Assembly: GCF_963678635.1 (NCBI RefSeq)
Contig: NC_087065.1
Coordinates: 60,972,754-61,036,753 of the forward strand
Reading direction: 5' to 3'
Length of the DNA stretch: 64,000 bases
DNA from: Symsagittifera roscoffensis
Taxonomy: Eukaryota; Xenacoelomorpha; Acoela; Convolutidae
Made by a program: the position numbers and the translations under genes. Each line of letters begins with the position of its first letter. Within the stretch, counting starts at the first letter, position 1. The notes below the pieces were generated by a model that was not told the DNA's origin, did not search any database, and saw only the letters and a list, made by a program, of their open reading frames with translations. Of the stretch, positions 35,567-48,300 are shown in pieces.

Positions 35567-35933
35567 TTTCACAGGTTGGAAGCAAACTAGGTATAATCAA
35601 CAGTTTAATTAGAGAGCGATAAAAGAAAAGTAAATCAACTTCTATATATATGGAAAACTAACCGCCTGTTGAGATCTGATCTCGTGATATGACATCGCGC
35701 GATATAGCGTGACATTGTGCGATATCGCGTGACATTGGAGAGCGATAAAAGAATAGTAAATCAACTTCTATATATAAGGAAAGTTAACCGCCTGTTGAGG
35801 TCTGATCTCGTGATATGACATCGCGCAATATTGTATGACATCGTGTGATATGCAATCATGTTCTTTTTTTGAACAAAAAAAGTGGGAAGTGATTTCTCTA
35901 TGAAGTAAGAGGTCATTTCTGCGAATCTTAACA
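35567..35933 (-). repeat. 3' LTR of the Ty1/copia element, with internal duplication
   Basis: It matches the 5' LTR but is about 125 bases longer. The segment from GAGAGCGATAAAAGAA to the GATATCGCGTGACATTG array is present twice in tandem (about 35,611 and 35,739). The duplication is absent from the partner LTR and so arose after insertion. Confidence 0.8.
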
Positions 35934-35948
35934 CTCCTCCTTTCAAAA
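35934..35948 (-). promoter_or_regulatory. Polypurine tract of the Ty1/copia element
   Basis: On the minus strand, TTGAAAGGAGGAG abuts the TGTTAAG start of the 3' LTR. Confidence 0.65.
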
Positions 35949-36655
35949 TAAGTACTACATCGTAGCCTACACTAGTCTGAAGGTTCAGTTTTACCATTTC
36001 CCAGACGATGTTTGTTGAGAGTAATATCACTTTTTTTGTCCTATCTCAAATATCCTGATCAATTTGCCTGCTCTGCTTTAAAACTTCATACTCTTCCTTA
36101 TCTTTAAACCTAACTTCATGTCCATGCTCTGAAACTTCTCAACCTTGCATAAGTTTCTCGACTCATTTTTACCTCGTTCATCTAATGACGTTGGATGGGC
36201 TCTAGACTCATTTTTCAGCTGAACCTCCTACATTATATCATCGTCATTTATTATCAAATTCTCATTTTGATCACTAAAATTCTCAACCTTTTCTTCTGTC
36301 TCTCTGTAAAAATAAATCTTATTGACACTGAACTCTGAAAATTGTTTTGCACTTTATCAACACTTATTTTGTCGTGTTTTATAGTTTCTATTATTTTCCA
36401 AAAAAAAACATTTCCCTGCTCATTAAGTGGTTAAACTGTCCAATTTCCTGGACTATTTTACGAAAACTATTTTAGCTTCTTCTTTAGTAACTTTTGAGAC
36501 GGGCACAGTTTTTTTTTAGTTTTCTGGTACATAGAATCAATCACTATTTGAAAAGTTTTTCAAATTTTGTTTAGAATCTTTCACAAAAAACTCTTTTCAC
36601 AGTTCTTTTACCTAAAACCTTAGACTCCATTTTGTTAGCGTTTTCAACAGTTTAG

Positions 36656-37660
36656 CTAAGACTCCAGCTCAAAAAACAAGTTCCTATCCTTTATCATATC
36701 GCAAGTTGAGCCTGAATCTAGGTCACCGTCGACTTTCTCGGCTGAGTTGTAAAAGCTAAAATAAGTTTCATTTGTGTCAGCCAACAGCTGGTATACTCTC
36801 ACGCTTTTTCTCTCTAAGTGCTTCTTACAATCCCTAGCTATGTGTCCTATTTGAAAGTACCTAAAAAATTTCATAGGAGGTCTATCAGTAGATGACTAGT
36901 TAACTTTATTCTCTAATTTAGATCTGCAATGATCTGCTATGTGTTTGTCTTATTGCACCCAAAACACGTTTTTGTCCTAGATATAAACGAATGTTCAGTA
37001 TTCTCCTTTCTTATTCCTATGATCACTTTGAAAGTTTAACCAGTTTTTCTTAATGCCCATCAAATTCGTATCATCTTTGCTAAACTTAAGCAAAGTACAA
37101 AACGTTTTGAACTCTTTTGGCAGGCCTTTAGGAATGATTGACACAAAAATCTTTTCACTTAACCTCGTCTACTTCATCTAAGTTATACTGCAACTCTTCC
37201 GCTCTAGTGTTATAATCGACTACACTCTCTTTAGGTTCCAACTTTATCGAAGTTAAATCTGAAATCAATTGCTGCAGTCTTGGTCTGTCGGCGCCTTTGA
37301 ACCTTGTGCACAAAAATTCTCAAGCCATACTTCCCTTCCCTCTATATGGTCTCAAAAACAAAACAGATTTTTTGTCTGAACATTGGACCAACTCATACCA
37401 AACATGCAATTCTTTTTCACCTAAGTTTTTCTCCCTTTTCTTAACGATGCCTCTTTCTGTTCTATAGTAGCATTATTCCTAAACTGGGTGCAAAGTCTTT
37501 CTCATCTACTTCTCTATCGATAACTTTATTCAGTTTAAGATGAAAAATTCTTGCCTCAAATTGCTCTGCAAAGTACAAAAAATCTTCTTCTTTTCCTGAA
37601 AACACTATTCTCTCTGACTTTCACTTAAACCGTATTGCTCTGAACAAATAACTTATGTTC
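36656..37660 (-). pseudogene. Ty1/copia gag with protease start
   Basis: Minus-strand frames give UBN2-type gag sequence: EEDFLYFAEQFEARIF, LQQLISDLTSIKLEPKESVV, then IFVSIIPKGLPKEFKTFCTL. A zinc knuckle follows (FFRYFQIGHIARDC), in which the first two zinc-binding Cys are replaced by Phe and Tyr. Next is the copia-type protease block LDSGSTCDMIKDRNLF with its active-site DSG. Several frameshifts and stops occur. The substituted knuckle would not bind zinc normally. Confidence 0.75.
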
Positions 37661-38051
37661 CACTTACTTTTCAATGACAAAATTTCAGTCTATGCTATAT
37701 CAGCAAACATATCGCAGCGCATAATATAAGTAATCATGTATCTCATTACATAAGTCTGATCCATAACCTAACGGTAAGCGTACTTGATAACTAATCAGCG
37801 ATTTAGCAAAGCTAAGGTTACTTCACAGACTTCATACATAGTAATATATAGCAGCAAAAATAGAAATTTTGTAGTGTTTTGTTTCGTGGAATTTCTATTC
37901 TTTAAATCAGGTTCGAGTTCAGATCTCGCAGCGACGGGTTACGATCCTCCCAAGCAACAACAAATTTCTAAAAATTTATAAGACACCACATCAATTGAGT
38001 TTAGCGAATTGAACCGTTTGTTGGTTTCTAATTATCACTGTTTCTTTCTCC

Positions 38052-38053
<2 letters not shown>

Positions 38054-38082
<29 letters not shown>

Positions 38083-38215
38083 CGTGTGTGTGTGTGTATT
38101 TTTCTCGTGTGCTTCTTTCAGCTTTCCTTGTGATTCCAGACTTCTGTGTGTGTGTGTGTGTGTGTCTATTTTTCTCGTGTGCTTCTTTCAGCTTTCCTTC
38201 TGATTCCAGACTTCA
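38054..38215 (+). repeat. TC/TG microsatellites within a 75-bp duplication
   Basis: (TC)n then (TG)n tracts at 38,054-38,098 and a second (TG)n at 38,145-38,165 are each followed by TATTTTTCTCGTGTGCTTCT and TTCAGCTTTCCTT. They lie in the copia leader between the primer site and gag. Confidence 0.85.
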
Positions 38216-38416
38216 CTGATCACTGAATTGTCTCAATGCCCTATCTCAATGATCCTTTTTATTGCTCTGTTGTCTATCTGCTAGTTCATAATCTTCTTTG
38301 TGACTTTTTCCTCGATTGTCTTTTTTTGTGATTTTAACTGTGTTGGCAACAAAATACAGCTTGCTCTCTCAAAGTTTTTTGTTAAACCAGTCAGTCTTGA
38401 TTTTTGACAATTATGT

Positions 38417-38436
38417 TAGCAGCTGGGTCCATAACT
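38417..38436 (-). promoter_or_regulatory. Primer-binding site, half initiator-Met-tRNA type
   Basis: On the plus strand, AGCTGGGTCCATAAC matches the anticodon arm of initiator Met tRNA (usually CTGGGCCCATAAC) with one mismatch. Copia-type elements are known to prime from a cleaved half of this tRNA. Confidence 0.7.
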
Positions 38437-38676
38437 TTTCACAGGGTGGCAGCAAAACTAGGTATAACCAACAGTTTAATTCGAGAGTGATAAAAGAATA
38501 GTAAACCAACTTCTATATATATGGAAAATTAACAGCCTGTTGAGATCGGATCTCGTGATATGACATCGCGCGATATCGCGTGACATCGTGCGATATCCAA
38601 CCATGTTCTTATTTGAACAAAAAAGTGGGAAATGACTTCTTTATAAAGTGAGAGGTCATTTCTCCGAAACTTAACA
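38437..38676 (-). repeat. 5' LTR of the Ty1/copia element
   Basis: On the minus strand it starts TGTTAAGTTTCGGAGAAATG. It carries a GATATCGCACGATGTCACGC-type array, and its inner end runs to CCTGTGAAA next to the primer site. The terminal bases are not the usual CA, so the inner boundary may be off by a few bases. Confidence 0.75.
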
Positions 38677-39353
38677 AAATTTTTTTGTCCCAGTTTACCA
38701 TAATTTTTTTATGGGACTTCTTTGTATATGAGCAAATTAAGAGTAAATTGTTTGTGGGGCAATGCAAATGAAAATGTGGCCATCACAGAATGTGTCCCGA
38801 TCATCGCAAGGAAATTTGCTGAAAAAAAAACATTCCCTAAACTCTTTTTGAACAAACTCAATAAAACTGGTGTTTCAACTGATGCGCTTCTATAAAATTT
38901 GAAGAAATCTGGATCAAATATCATCTACACCGATAGTTTTTTTCGGGAAACGTTTAAAAGTGCCTTGGATTTTCTCAAAAAGGTTTTGAAAAAGTATTTT
39001 TTTGATTTTGTTTTTCAAATTATAGCCGGTTTCAAAATTGAATATTGAAGAAAACCATAAAAGATTTTATTCAGAAGAATTTCATCTTTTCGAAGATTGG
39101 AGCTTCAAAAAAACCTTGGACTACTTGACGTACAAACTTTGTTTTAGAATTCAATTGAACTTTATCGTTTATTTTCTGACCTCTACTTCGAACTTTACTA
39201 TGTCGCAAGTTTCAGATTTATTCAAGCAACTTTTTCTTTCTATTTATTCCAATCTGAAGCCATGATCGAATAAACAAACTGTTTACTGTTATTTTAACTT
39301 TTCAGCTATTTAAAACAACTTTCAATAATACATTAATTTGAAGATACTGGAAA

Positions 39354-42300
39354 ATGACTGAAAACCAAGAAGCTCCGGAAAAAACGCAGACTCGTTCGAA
39401 TTCAGAAACGGTTGTAACTTCACCGGCCATAAATGACTTAGATGAAGGGCGAAATGTGCATTCGTTGCCGCTGGATGACCTCCAAAGTCGACCAAGAGGA
39501 ACAACTTTTGGAACTCTTATGTTTCTGGATTTGTTCATGCCATTCCCTTCAGATGTTACGATCTTGACACCCGAGGCGGAAATTAGACGTCGTAAAGTTG
39601 CCCTTTTCCTCATCTCTTTGTCAATTTTATTTCAAGCTTGTGCTTTTTACACTATTACTTTTGCGTTCAAGCCTGTTTTGGACGCTAAACCATACGGTTG
39701 GTCTTCGTTTGAAGCTTCAAACATTTTGGAACTTGTAAGCTTATTGCAGTATTTTTCGGCATTTGTCGCCACTGTTCTTACAGATACATACTTTGAGCGA
39801 TTCTCAACAATTATGGCAGGTTACGCCACTTTTGTTGTAGGTTATTTAATCTTTGTCGTGTCTCAACTAGCGGACCATAAGAGCTGCTCGTTTGCAAGTT
39901 TCTACAAAATAAGTTCAGTTAAAAATGGGTACGGACCTCATTGTGAGCCGCTGATTGTTCTGGCACTTTGTGCGGTTGGTCTGGGGTCCGGAATCTACAA
40001 TGGAAATATTCTCATTTTCGGAGCAGATCAGACAACCAAGTTAAGTCGAGTTCCCGTCTTTTTTCATGCATATTTCTGGTGCACCAAAATGGGGGGACTG
40101 ATAAGCTGCTACATTCTCAATTACTTGCTGATTAAGTTCGATCATTTCACCTCTTCATTGATCAGCTCTGCAGCTTGTTTGATGATTTCGGTTGTGTGCT
40201 TCTGGTTCGGAAAAAGGTTTTACACTTACAGAGATATCCAGAAAGATCTGGTACCGACTGTGTTCAAAATTCTACGCAACTGTTTCTCGGCAAAAAACAG
40301 GAGAAACTACTCTCTGCATCTAGGTAAGCTCAACTTTTTACGTATACGCACACGAATCCTTAATAAACTTTGGTGAGTGTTTACTATACCAAAAGTTTGC
40401 CTGGCAGTTTAATCTGATTGCAAAAATAGAACGGCAGATCAGTTCATTAAGCACAAAACAACATTAAAAATTGTTATTGTCAGCACAATTTCTGGCCCAT
40501 TTGAATCATCTCCCCCTCAATAGACCAAGCGAACGATCTCCCCCGTAAAACGAATGGCAAATTCAAGCCATAAGGCCTGCATTTACTATGCTCAAATCTG
40601 ATAGGCTGAAAAATATTTCTTTTAACCACGCGAACAATCTCACCATCAAAGTGATTTGGAGGGAGATTTTTCCCTTGGTCCCAATTTTCGACTTCTTACA
40701 CCCATTCACTGCTGGTAGATTTTGGGTCAACCGAAATTTTGCGAAACCAGAAAATTCTGCCGAAATAAATTTTTGTTCTACAAAAAACGAAGCTAACTCA
40801 ATAGAAAATGCGGATTGTTGTGCAAGTTGCACAAAAATTCCGACTTAAGTTTTTTTCGAACCAAAAATTGACCTTTTAAAAAAAGTTTTCAATTTTAAAT
40901 CGCTGGTTTTAATTGATTATAGTTTGTCTACTAAAAGAAAATTGCTCGTATCAAGGTATAAATTTGAATGTTCCGACTGCCGTTTTAAGTCCGTTGAGTA
41001 AAGTTCACTTTAAAAAGATTGATGGAGTTATCAAAATTAAAAATATATATTTTCCTCTCAAGCTATTCAACAAACACAGTGATATGCCTTCCCTTTAGCA
41101 AAGTTTTAAATAGACTAACTAGCAATTTGAAACTTTTCTAGCAAATTCAATTATTCATTTTGGAATTTTTTTAGATGGACTTAATTTGCTCTTACGCGCT
41201 CATAGCACGAAATATATTGAGCGTTGATTGTTCTAAATTTGCGTAATTGGCAACCTTTAAACCCCCATAACTTTTACAAAAATGATCACAAGTTAAGTAT
41301 CAAGCTTGAGCTCAAGATAATAGTAATTTTTGATGAAGAAAAAAATTCGTCACAAGTAGCTAGTCTTTGTTTGAGATTCAAATTTTGTGCCTGAAAGAAA
41401 ACTACCCCGAGCCCTAAGTTACGGTCTAAAAAGCTGAAAACAAAACTTAAAACTTTTGAGATTTTTTAAATTAAGCACCCCACACGCCATATAAAGTACG
41501 AAGTGATCAATTTGGCCCGAGGCAATATTTGAACCCCTATTATTTTACACAAAAAATAAGAGGTAAAATAATTTTTTCACTTCAGCTCAAGACAACTACA
41601 CCTTTTCAAATGTTTCAAAAAAACCGTCACAAGTGGCTAGTTAAATAGTCAAAAATTGTCTGCAGAAAAAAATTACCCGTGCAAGCACAAAGATTTGCTC
41701 ACTTTCTTCGAAAATCGGAACAACAAAAAATGAAGCTATTTTCAAAAAACAACAATACTGCTTGCATCAGGGCCAAATCTTGCAGGTTCGGACTAGCTCT
41801 TTTAAATTTATGAAAAAATATTCACTTTAAAACAATGATTTAAAAAGTACACGCCTTTAGAAAAATTTCGAGGTTGGTCAGCCAAAAATAGATGTCGTAA
41901 AGTTATACCAAAGGGGGACCCTTTTGGTCGGCAAGGAATCGTCCTCCCCCCCCCCCCCCCCAAAAAAAAAAAAATCCGCCCCTGAAAATAATAAATATAT
42001 TAAATACTAAATTAAATTAAAATTGATTAGAAAATTAATTTGATGACAGTTTTCTTCATTTTTGATGTGTTTGGTCATGGCGAGCTTCAACAATTTGCCA
42101 TGATGAGCAAACTAACCAGTATTATTGCCAAAAATGTAATTTATAACATTTTTGGGAAAACTGGGCGGACGAATTACTTTAAAAAAATTGAATTACGCAT
42201 AAAACTGAGCATTGTTTTTTAAAGACGGTTTATGCATTGGTTCGAAATAAATAACTACCTACAATGTTCCATTCGAAACCCTATTTTGCAAGCTTATTTA

Positions 42301-45300
42301 ACAAAACATTGCTACTGACCTTATGAAAAGAGTTTCAAAATCACTGTTCCAGACCACACTCTTCATTATCACCATACTTTTTTCGAAAACCACACTCTTC
42401 ACTGGATACTTGCATTGGATAGTGAGATTACCTTATATATCTTTGTTTAAGTTTTTTTTCCTATACATTGCCGACTAAGAATAAAACACCGAAATTTTTT
42501 TCTGCAACAATGATTAATAATTTGAAAAAACGAATTGCGAAACTACTGAATATATGCTTTTCAAATGTTTCAAAAAAACCGTCACAAGTGGCTAGTTAAA
42601 TAGTCAAAAATTGTCTGCAGAAAAAAATTACCCGTGCAAGCACAAAGATTTGCTCACTTTCTTCGAAAATCGGAACAACAAAAAAAGAAGCTATTTTCAT
42701 AAAACAACAATACTGCTTGCATCAGGGCCAAATCTTGCAGGTTCGGACTAGCTCTTTTAAATTTATGAAAAAATATTCACTTCAAAAAATGATTTAAAAA
42801 GTACACGCCTTTAGAAAAATTTCGAGGTTGGTCAGCCAAAAATGGATGTCGTAAAGTTATACCAAAGGGGGACCCTTTTGGTCGGCAAGGAAACTGTCAT
42901 CAAATTAATTTTCTAATCAATTTTAATTTAATTTAGTATTTAATATATTTATTATTTTCAGGGGCGGATTTTTTTTTGGGGGGGGGCTTCAACAATTTGC
43001 CATGATGAGCAAACTAACCAGTATTATTGCCAAAAATGTAATTTATAACATTTTTGGGAAAACTGGGCGGACGAATTACTTTAAAAAAATTGAATTACGC
43101 ATAAAACTGAGCATTGTTTTTTAAAGACGGTTTATGCATTGGTTCGAAATAAATAACTACCTACAATGTTCCATTCGAAACACTATTTTGCAGGCTTATT
43201 TAACAAAACATTGCTACTGACCTTATGAAAAGAGTTTCAAAATCACTGTTCCAGACCACACTCTTCATTATCACCGTACTTTTTTTCGAAAACCACACTC
43301 TTCATTGGATACTTGCATTGGATAGTGAGATTACCTTATATATCTTTGTTTAAGTTTTTTTTCCTATACATTGCCGACTAAGAATAAAACACCGAAATTT
43401 TTTTCTGCAACAATGATTAATAATTTGAAAAAACGAATTGCGAAACTACTGAATATATGCTTTTTTGTTATAACTAGGTTTTAACCGACCCCCAATTTAC
43501 AAAAATGAGTGATATTTTTTGTAGCTGATGTTGCTAAAAGAGATAACGGACGGGATTCAGTAGTGCTGAACAAGTTTGACTTGGTCATGCTTGAAAACGG
43601 GGGGCGGTTCCGACAGGACGTTGTGTACACAGTAGAACGCTTCTACAGATTATTTTTCGTCTTCCTCTCTTTTATCCCCTTTTTCTTCCTCAACGAGCAA
43701 TTTGTGGCGGCATACACGATGCAGGGAAAGCAGATTGCATATCCGGAATGGGCCAGGAAGCCCTACTCTGACAACAGTGATAACCAGGTTACGTTTACCT
43801 TCAAAACTAAAAAAAAAAAACAATTTTTCGACTATAAAGATGTGTAAAATGGTTCCACGATTACTTGAAACAAATCTTTTGAAGCAAAAAATACGACAAA
43901 AATTTGTTCCTAAATTTGGAAAAATGAAGATAAAACTGAATTATTCCCAAATTAAACCCTCAGTCCTGATAAATAGTTCTCAATTCTAAAAATATATTGC
44001 AAAAGGAAAGTTTGTTTTTCGTTTCTATTCACTCGTTTCATCATTTTTCGAGAAAAAACTTTAAATTTCTGTGTTAAGTTTGAATCAATTGTATTTATAA
44101 CTTTTTGTTGTAGTACAGAGTCGTGTTTCCGGAAACGTGGTTTGCTGATGGAATAATGCTGTTTACTATTATCGTCTTTCTGCCCACTCTCGGCTTACTG
44201 AGCGGTGGAGCTCCTAGGCGAGCGTGGGAAAGATTGACGACAATGGTTCGAATTAGACGAAGGAGAAGCAGCTGGCTCGATGAGCCTCAGCCTCAGTTCT
44301 TCACAATCTACGATCCTGTTAGACTCACTCTTGGATTTATTCTCGCTGGTTAGAGCTAGTCAAATTACAAAGAAAAACTAATCGAACATGGGGTCTTATG
44401 CACTAAACGGCCCAAAATCAAATTTTTTACATCGTAAGCTGGAAATTATGCGATCGGAATTTGATTGGGTAATTTTAGCCAATCAAGTTCAAGTTAGACG
44501 GTCAGGCATTCCGATCAACCTTTCCAGCAGATAAAAATATAAGCGAAAAGATGGAGCTTTGTAAAATAATTTTGAGTTACTTGTAAAACCTTGCCCAGAC
44601 AAGAAAAACTTTAAAAATGGCTTGACATAACAAAAATTCAAATTAATAATCGGCTTATAATTTAATCTGCTTGAAGCGGCAGAATTATTTCATTTGAAGT
44701 CACAGAAAAAAACTCAACCACATTAATTTCAGTTCAAAAGATATAGAAATTATGATTTTGGGCCGTTTAGTGCATAAGACCCCGAAAATGTTCTGAAGTA
44801 TTATAGGATGTTTAAATATTAATAGAGATTATATTAACTAAGGTAATATAGATTTTGCATGTAAGGCTCTTTCTTCCCTTCATCTTTATAAAGTGATAGA
44901 TCAATATTTACATTTCCATGTTTTTTAAGAACTGCTTATACAGTTTTTGGGTTTTCAGCTCTATCATATGCAGTTGCCGGGGTTCTGGACGCCAGTCGGA
45001 ACTACCTCTACCGACATTGTATTCATTCGCACTCCAGTTCAACCTCGCTCTGTTTCATCAACCAGTACATCAACGGAGTGTCATACAAGGCAGTGATTAG
45101 CGTATCCCAATTTCAGTTGAAACATGATAGCGTTTGGTAAAGTATGTAGCACAGAATCTTTCAATGGATAGTGTTTAGTATTTTGAGTAAAACAGAAAAA
45201 AGGTATAGTTAAATTTTAAATAGAAAACTTCAATTTTTGTATGTGATGGGAGTTCGGGTCGTGGGGTCACTTTAAGTTTCAAGCATATTGACCAAATTTC

Positions 45301-48300
45301 GGTACGTGTCGACCATCACGACCAAATTTGCCGTGTTTCCACAACTTTCTTGAAATCGATCTGACCTTGCTTGATTTTTTATACTTTTTTGAACTTTAGA
45401 ACCCTTTGAATCCTACTTTGTGGACTTAAAAAATAATTTAAATCTAGATGGTAATCAAAATAATTGTGGTTTCTACGATTCGCAGAGGATCTATGAAAAG
45501 TTAACAGAGTGAGTTACTCTGGGCAAATCTGCTGAGCAAAACTTCTTTGCATCTCAATGCCTTTTTTCTGCGTTTAGAGCTTTCACGCGATACCATTATT
45601 GCAGTCGAAATAAGTCAGAGTGTGGTAGGCTTGAAGCTAGAAATCAAGAGAGAGCTCATCCTCACACGGTATCATTGCCATGAAAGGGGTCAAATACACG
45701 ATCGGACGAACTAAAAAAGAACGAAGTCATCTTTTCGACTCGTTCCTTAGGTTGCGTCCATTTAGGTCTTTTTGATGAGAGTTGAGGCGTACTTTTAAAG
45801 TATACGCCACCAGAAGCTGTCAAGCCTATCTTTTGCTCACTTCCAGGACTTGTTGGACACATTACTAGTAGATGCTTGGTAGTAGTCAGCTGCTGGAGCG
45901 AAATTAAGGATGCTCGTTTTATTTTAAACGCCATTTCAACTTTGGGCAAACAGTGGATTTAACCACCGTTCATTTTTGTGGATTTGCAGCGTTTCAGTTA
46001 GCGTGATTTGGTCAAAAATAAAGGGACTTGAGCGTAATTGTTTGCGGGTGCCGACAAAATAAACAGCGTTGTCAGAGATTAAGATCTTAGCTGTGCTTCT
46101 TCTACCAATTAAAGAAGCCTCAAACTGCGTTAGGCAGTTGTTCGTATAAGATTGTCTGCCAATTCCACAGAAACCGCGTAAGAAAAGCATTTCAAGAAAA
46201 AAATGTCCCTAAGTAATCAAATTTTGTGATTTTGATTGGAAATTGATCATCAATTGAGTAGTCGAAAAAGTTTAGTGGCAACTTAGCCATTACTGAAAGT
46301 GACCCGTTACCTTGGATCATCCGGCAGAGAAAACAAAAAAAGCAATTGTTTCCTGCAGAGAAAACAATTGCGGTAACTGGATCCTGCAGAGAAAGCAATT
46401 GGATGCTTTGGTACGTCGGGTTACGTAGTCGGCCTCTTCAAATGCCCAATGCACGGAGTCATCCGTAGAATGTTTATCTTCCTTGTAGTAGATGACTGCA
46501 AAGTATTAGATACAAACTTGCTTAAATAGACACGCCTGATTATAAAAAAGAATTTCACTTGAATAGTAGGGTTTTTAGCCTCAATTGTCGTGCCGAGTGG
46601 TTGTAATAATCCGTCTGTGTAAACGCTTTCACGATGCAAATGAGCGGTTTTCGGCTTTGTTACCAGGTCTCCGAGGATAGTTCAGTTATACCAGCCTTGC
46701 TTCATCACGTTTTAAGCAGGCTAAAAGATCCTTCTGTAGCCATAAAATTGCTCCAATCTGCACCGATACGGTGACAGATTTTTCACAAAATTGTACGGGG
46801 AGGCCAAACCTAATGCTTAATTTGTATGGTCCAGTTTCAAGGCAAGAATTTAACGAGACTCTTTTGAACGTCGAAGCAGCGTTCGCTATCATAAATAACT
46901 TCCCTGAACTGTTTGGATTACTCGCCTGGTAGTGGAGGAGGTACCAAATCAATTCCGGTTCTGGATACGGAAAAGTAACATATTTGACATAACTTTTTTT
47001 CCAGGCCAGTAGAAAGAGGTTTTTCATAAAATTGCATTGTTTTCCGATCTTTTTGTAGCAAATTTTGTAAGGATTGCAAATGAGCTTTTGCTACCAGAGA
47101 GATCTAGGGCGTTTTTACTTCGCTTTTCTAGAGTAGAGTTATTTTGTAGCATTTTCCGTCGTGCTCAAGGCTTTGTTCCATAAAACTTTGTTATCTTTTG
47201 CTCTTTACAGATAATGTAGTTTTTCAGCCCTCGTGGGTGCCTGACCCTCCCATTTTTCAAATATTTAGTATCCAGTAAATATAAATATCCAGTATTTTAA
47301 AGCGTCTTCTCATTCGGCTTTGTCAAAGAAGTCATATGCGAGTTTGACTAAGTCATATTATGTCTCTGGTTGAGCGGGCCATTGATTGTTCAAGATGCAT
47401 CATGTCACTGGGTCGAATGCTTAAAGTTCTAACGGGCTCTGATGGCATTGCGGGCTCGTACTAATTCAAAACGGTACAAAGTACTTCAACGAGATTGATT
47501 GATGGTGAAATTTTCCATCGTTACTTAAAAAAACGAGAATAAAGTTTGCTACTTCAATTGAATTGCAACAGCAAACAAGGCTCAACCTCCTTTGATTGCA
47601 AACTATAAACTCCCTCCCCCGAGAATTTTCATGGCATGAATTGATCCTCCTAAGAATTATCAGAAAAAGCGATAAAATTATAAAATACTTATCTGTAACA
47701 TTAAATGTCCGGTTGAGCGCGCTAGTGATTGTCCACGGGGCATCTGGCCACTGGGTCAAGTGCTAATAGTTTTAATCGGCTCTGATGGCATAGTGCGCTC
47801 GTGTAAACTAAAACCGGTGTAAGATACTTTAACGAGACGGGCGCTAAGACTTTCCGTCGTTACTCCAAAAAAGGAGATTTAATTTCAACTGATCTGCAAC
47901 AACAAACCTGGCTCAGCTCTTCCCTCTTGGGTTGGAAACTAAGAACTCCTTTCCCCGAGGATATTCATGACATGAATTGTCCTTCATGGGAATTATCAAA
48001 AATTAATAAAAATCATTAAATACTATCCTAATGAGTGTGACCTTGACTACTAATAAATTTGCCAGCTATTTCTACAACACAAACTTAAATAGCCAGCTTA
48101 CCAGGTTTCTCTCTACTTCTAAACCTTATTGTCCCTCCTCTGCCCAACAACTCAATGCCGCTTTGTAAAACATTCTTTATACAGTGCCTTTTTTCAACCT
48201 GAGAATTGCAACAACTTTGTTCAATTTAGGACCATCTTTCCGAGGGTCTCGACATAAACTTTTTCCTTCGACCTTACTTATATCACTGTGGCCGCTCTTA

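Larger units (their letters stand above)
35567..38676 (-). mobile_element. Ty1/copia element, internally deleted
   Basis: A 3.1-kb minus-strand element flanked by AAATT (35,562-35,566 and 38,677-38,681). Two LTR copies (38,676-38,437 as 5', 35,933-35,567 as 3') enclose a primer site complementary to the anticodon arm of initiator Met tRNA, a leader, gag, a zinc knuckle, the start of protease, and then only about 700 bases before a polypurine tract. Integrase, RT and RNase H are missing, so it can only have moved with help from a relative. Confidence 0.82.

Noticed and set aside
37765-37925. tRNA-like A box (CCTAACGGTAAGCG) and B box (GGTTCGAGTTC)
   Set aside because: The boxes are about 140 bases apart, far beyond tRNA spacing, and lie inside the copia leader. 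No cloverleaf could be drawn.
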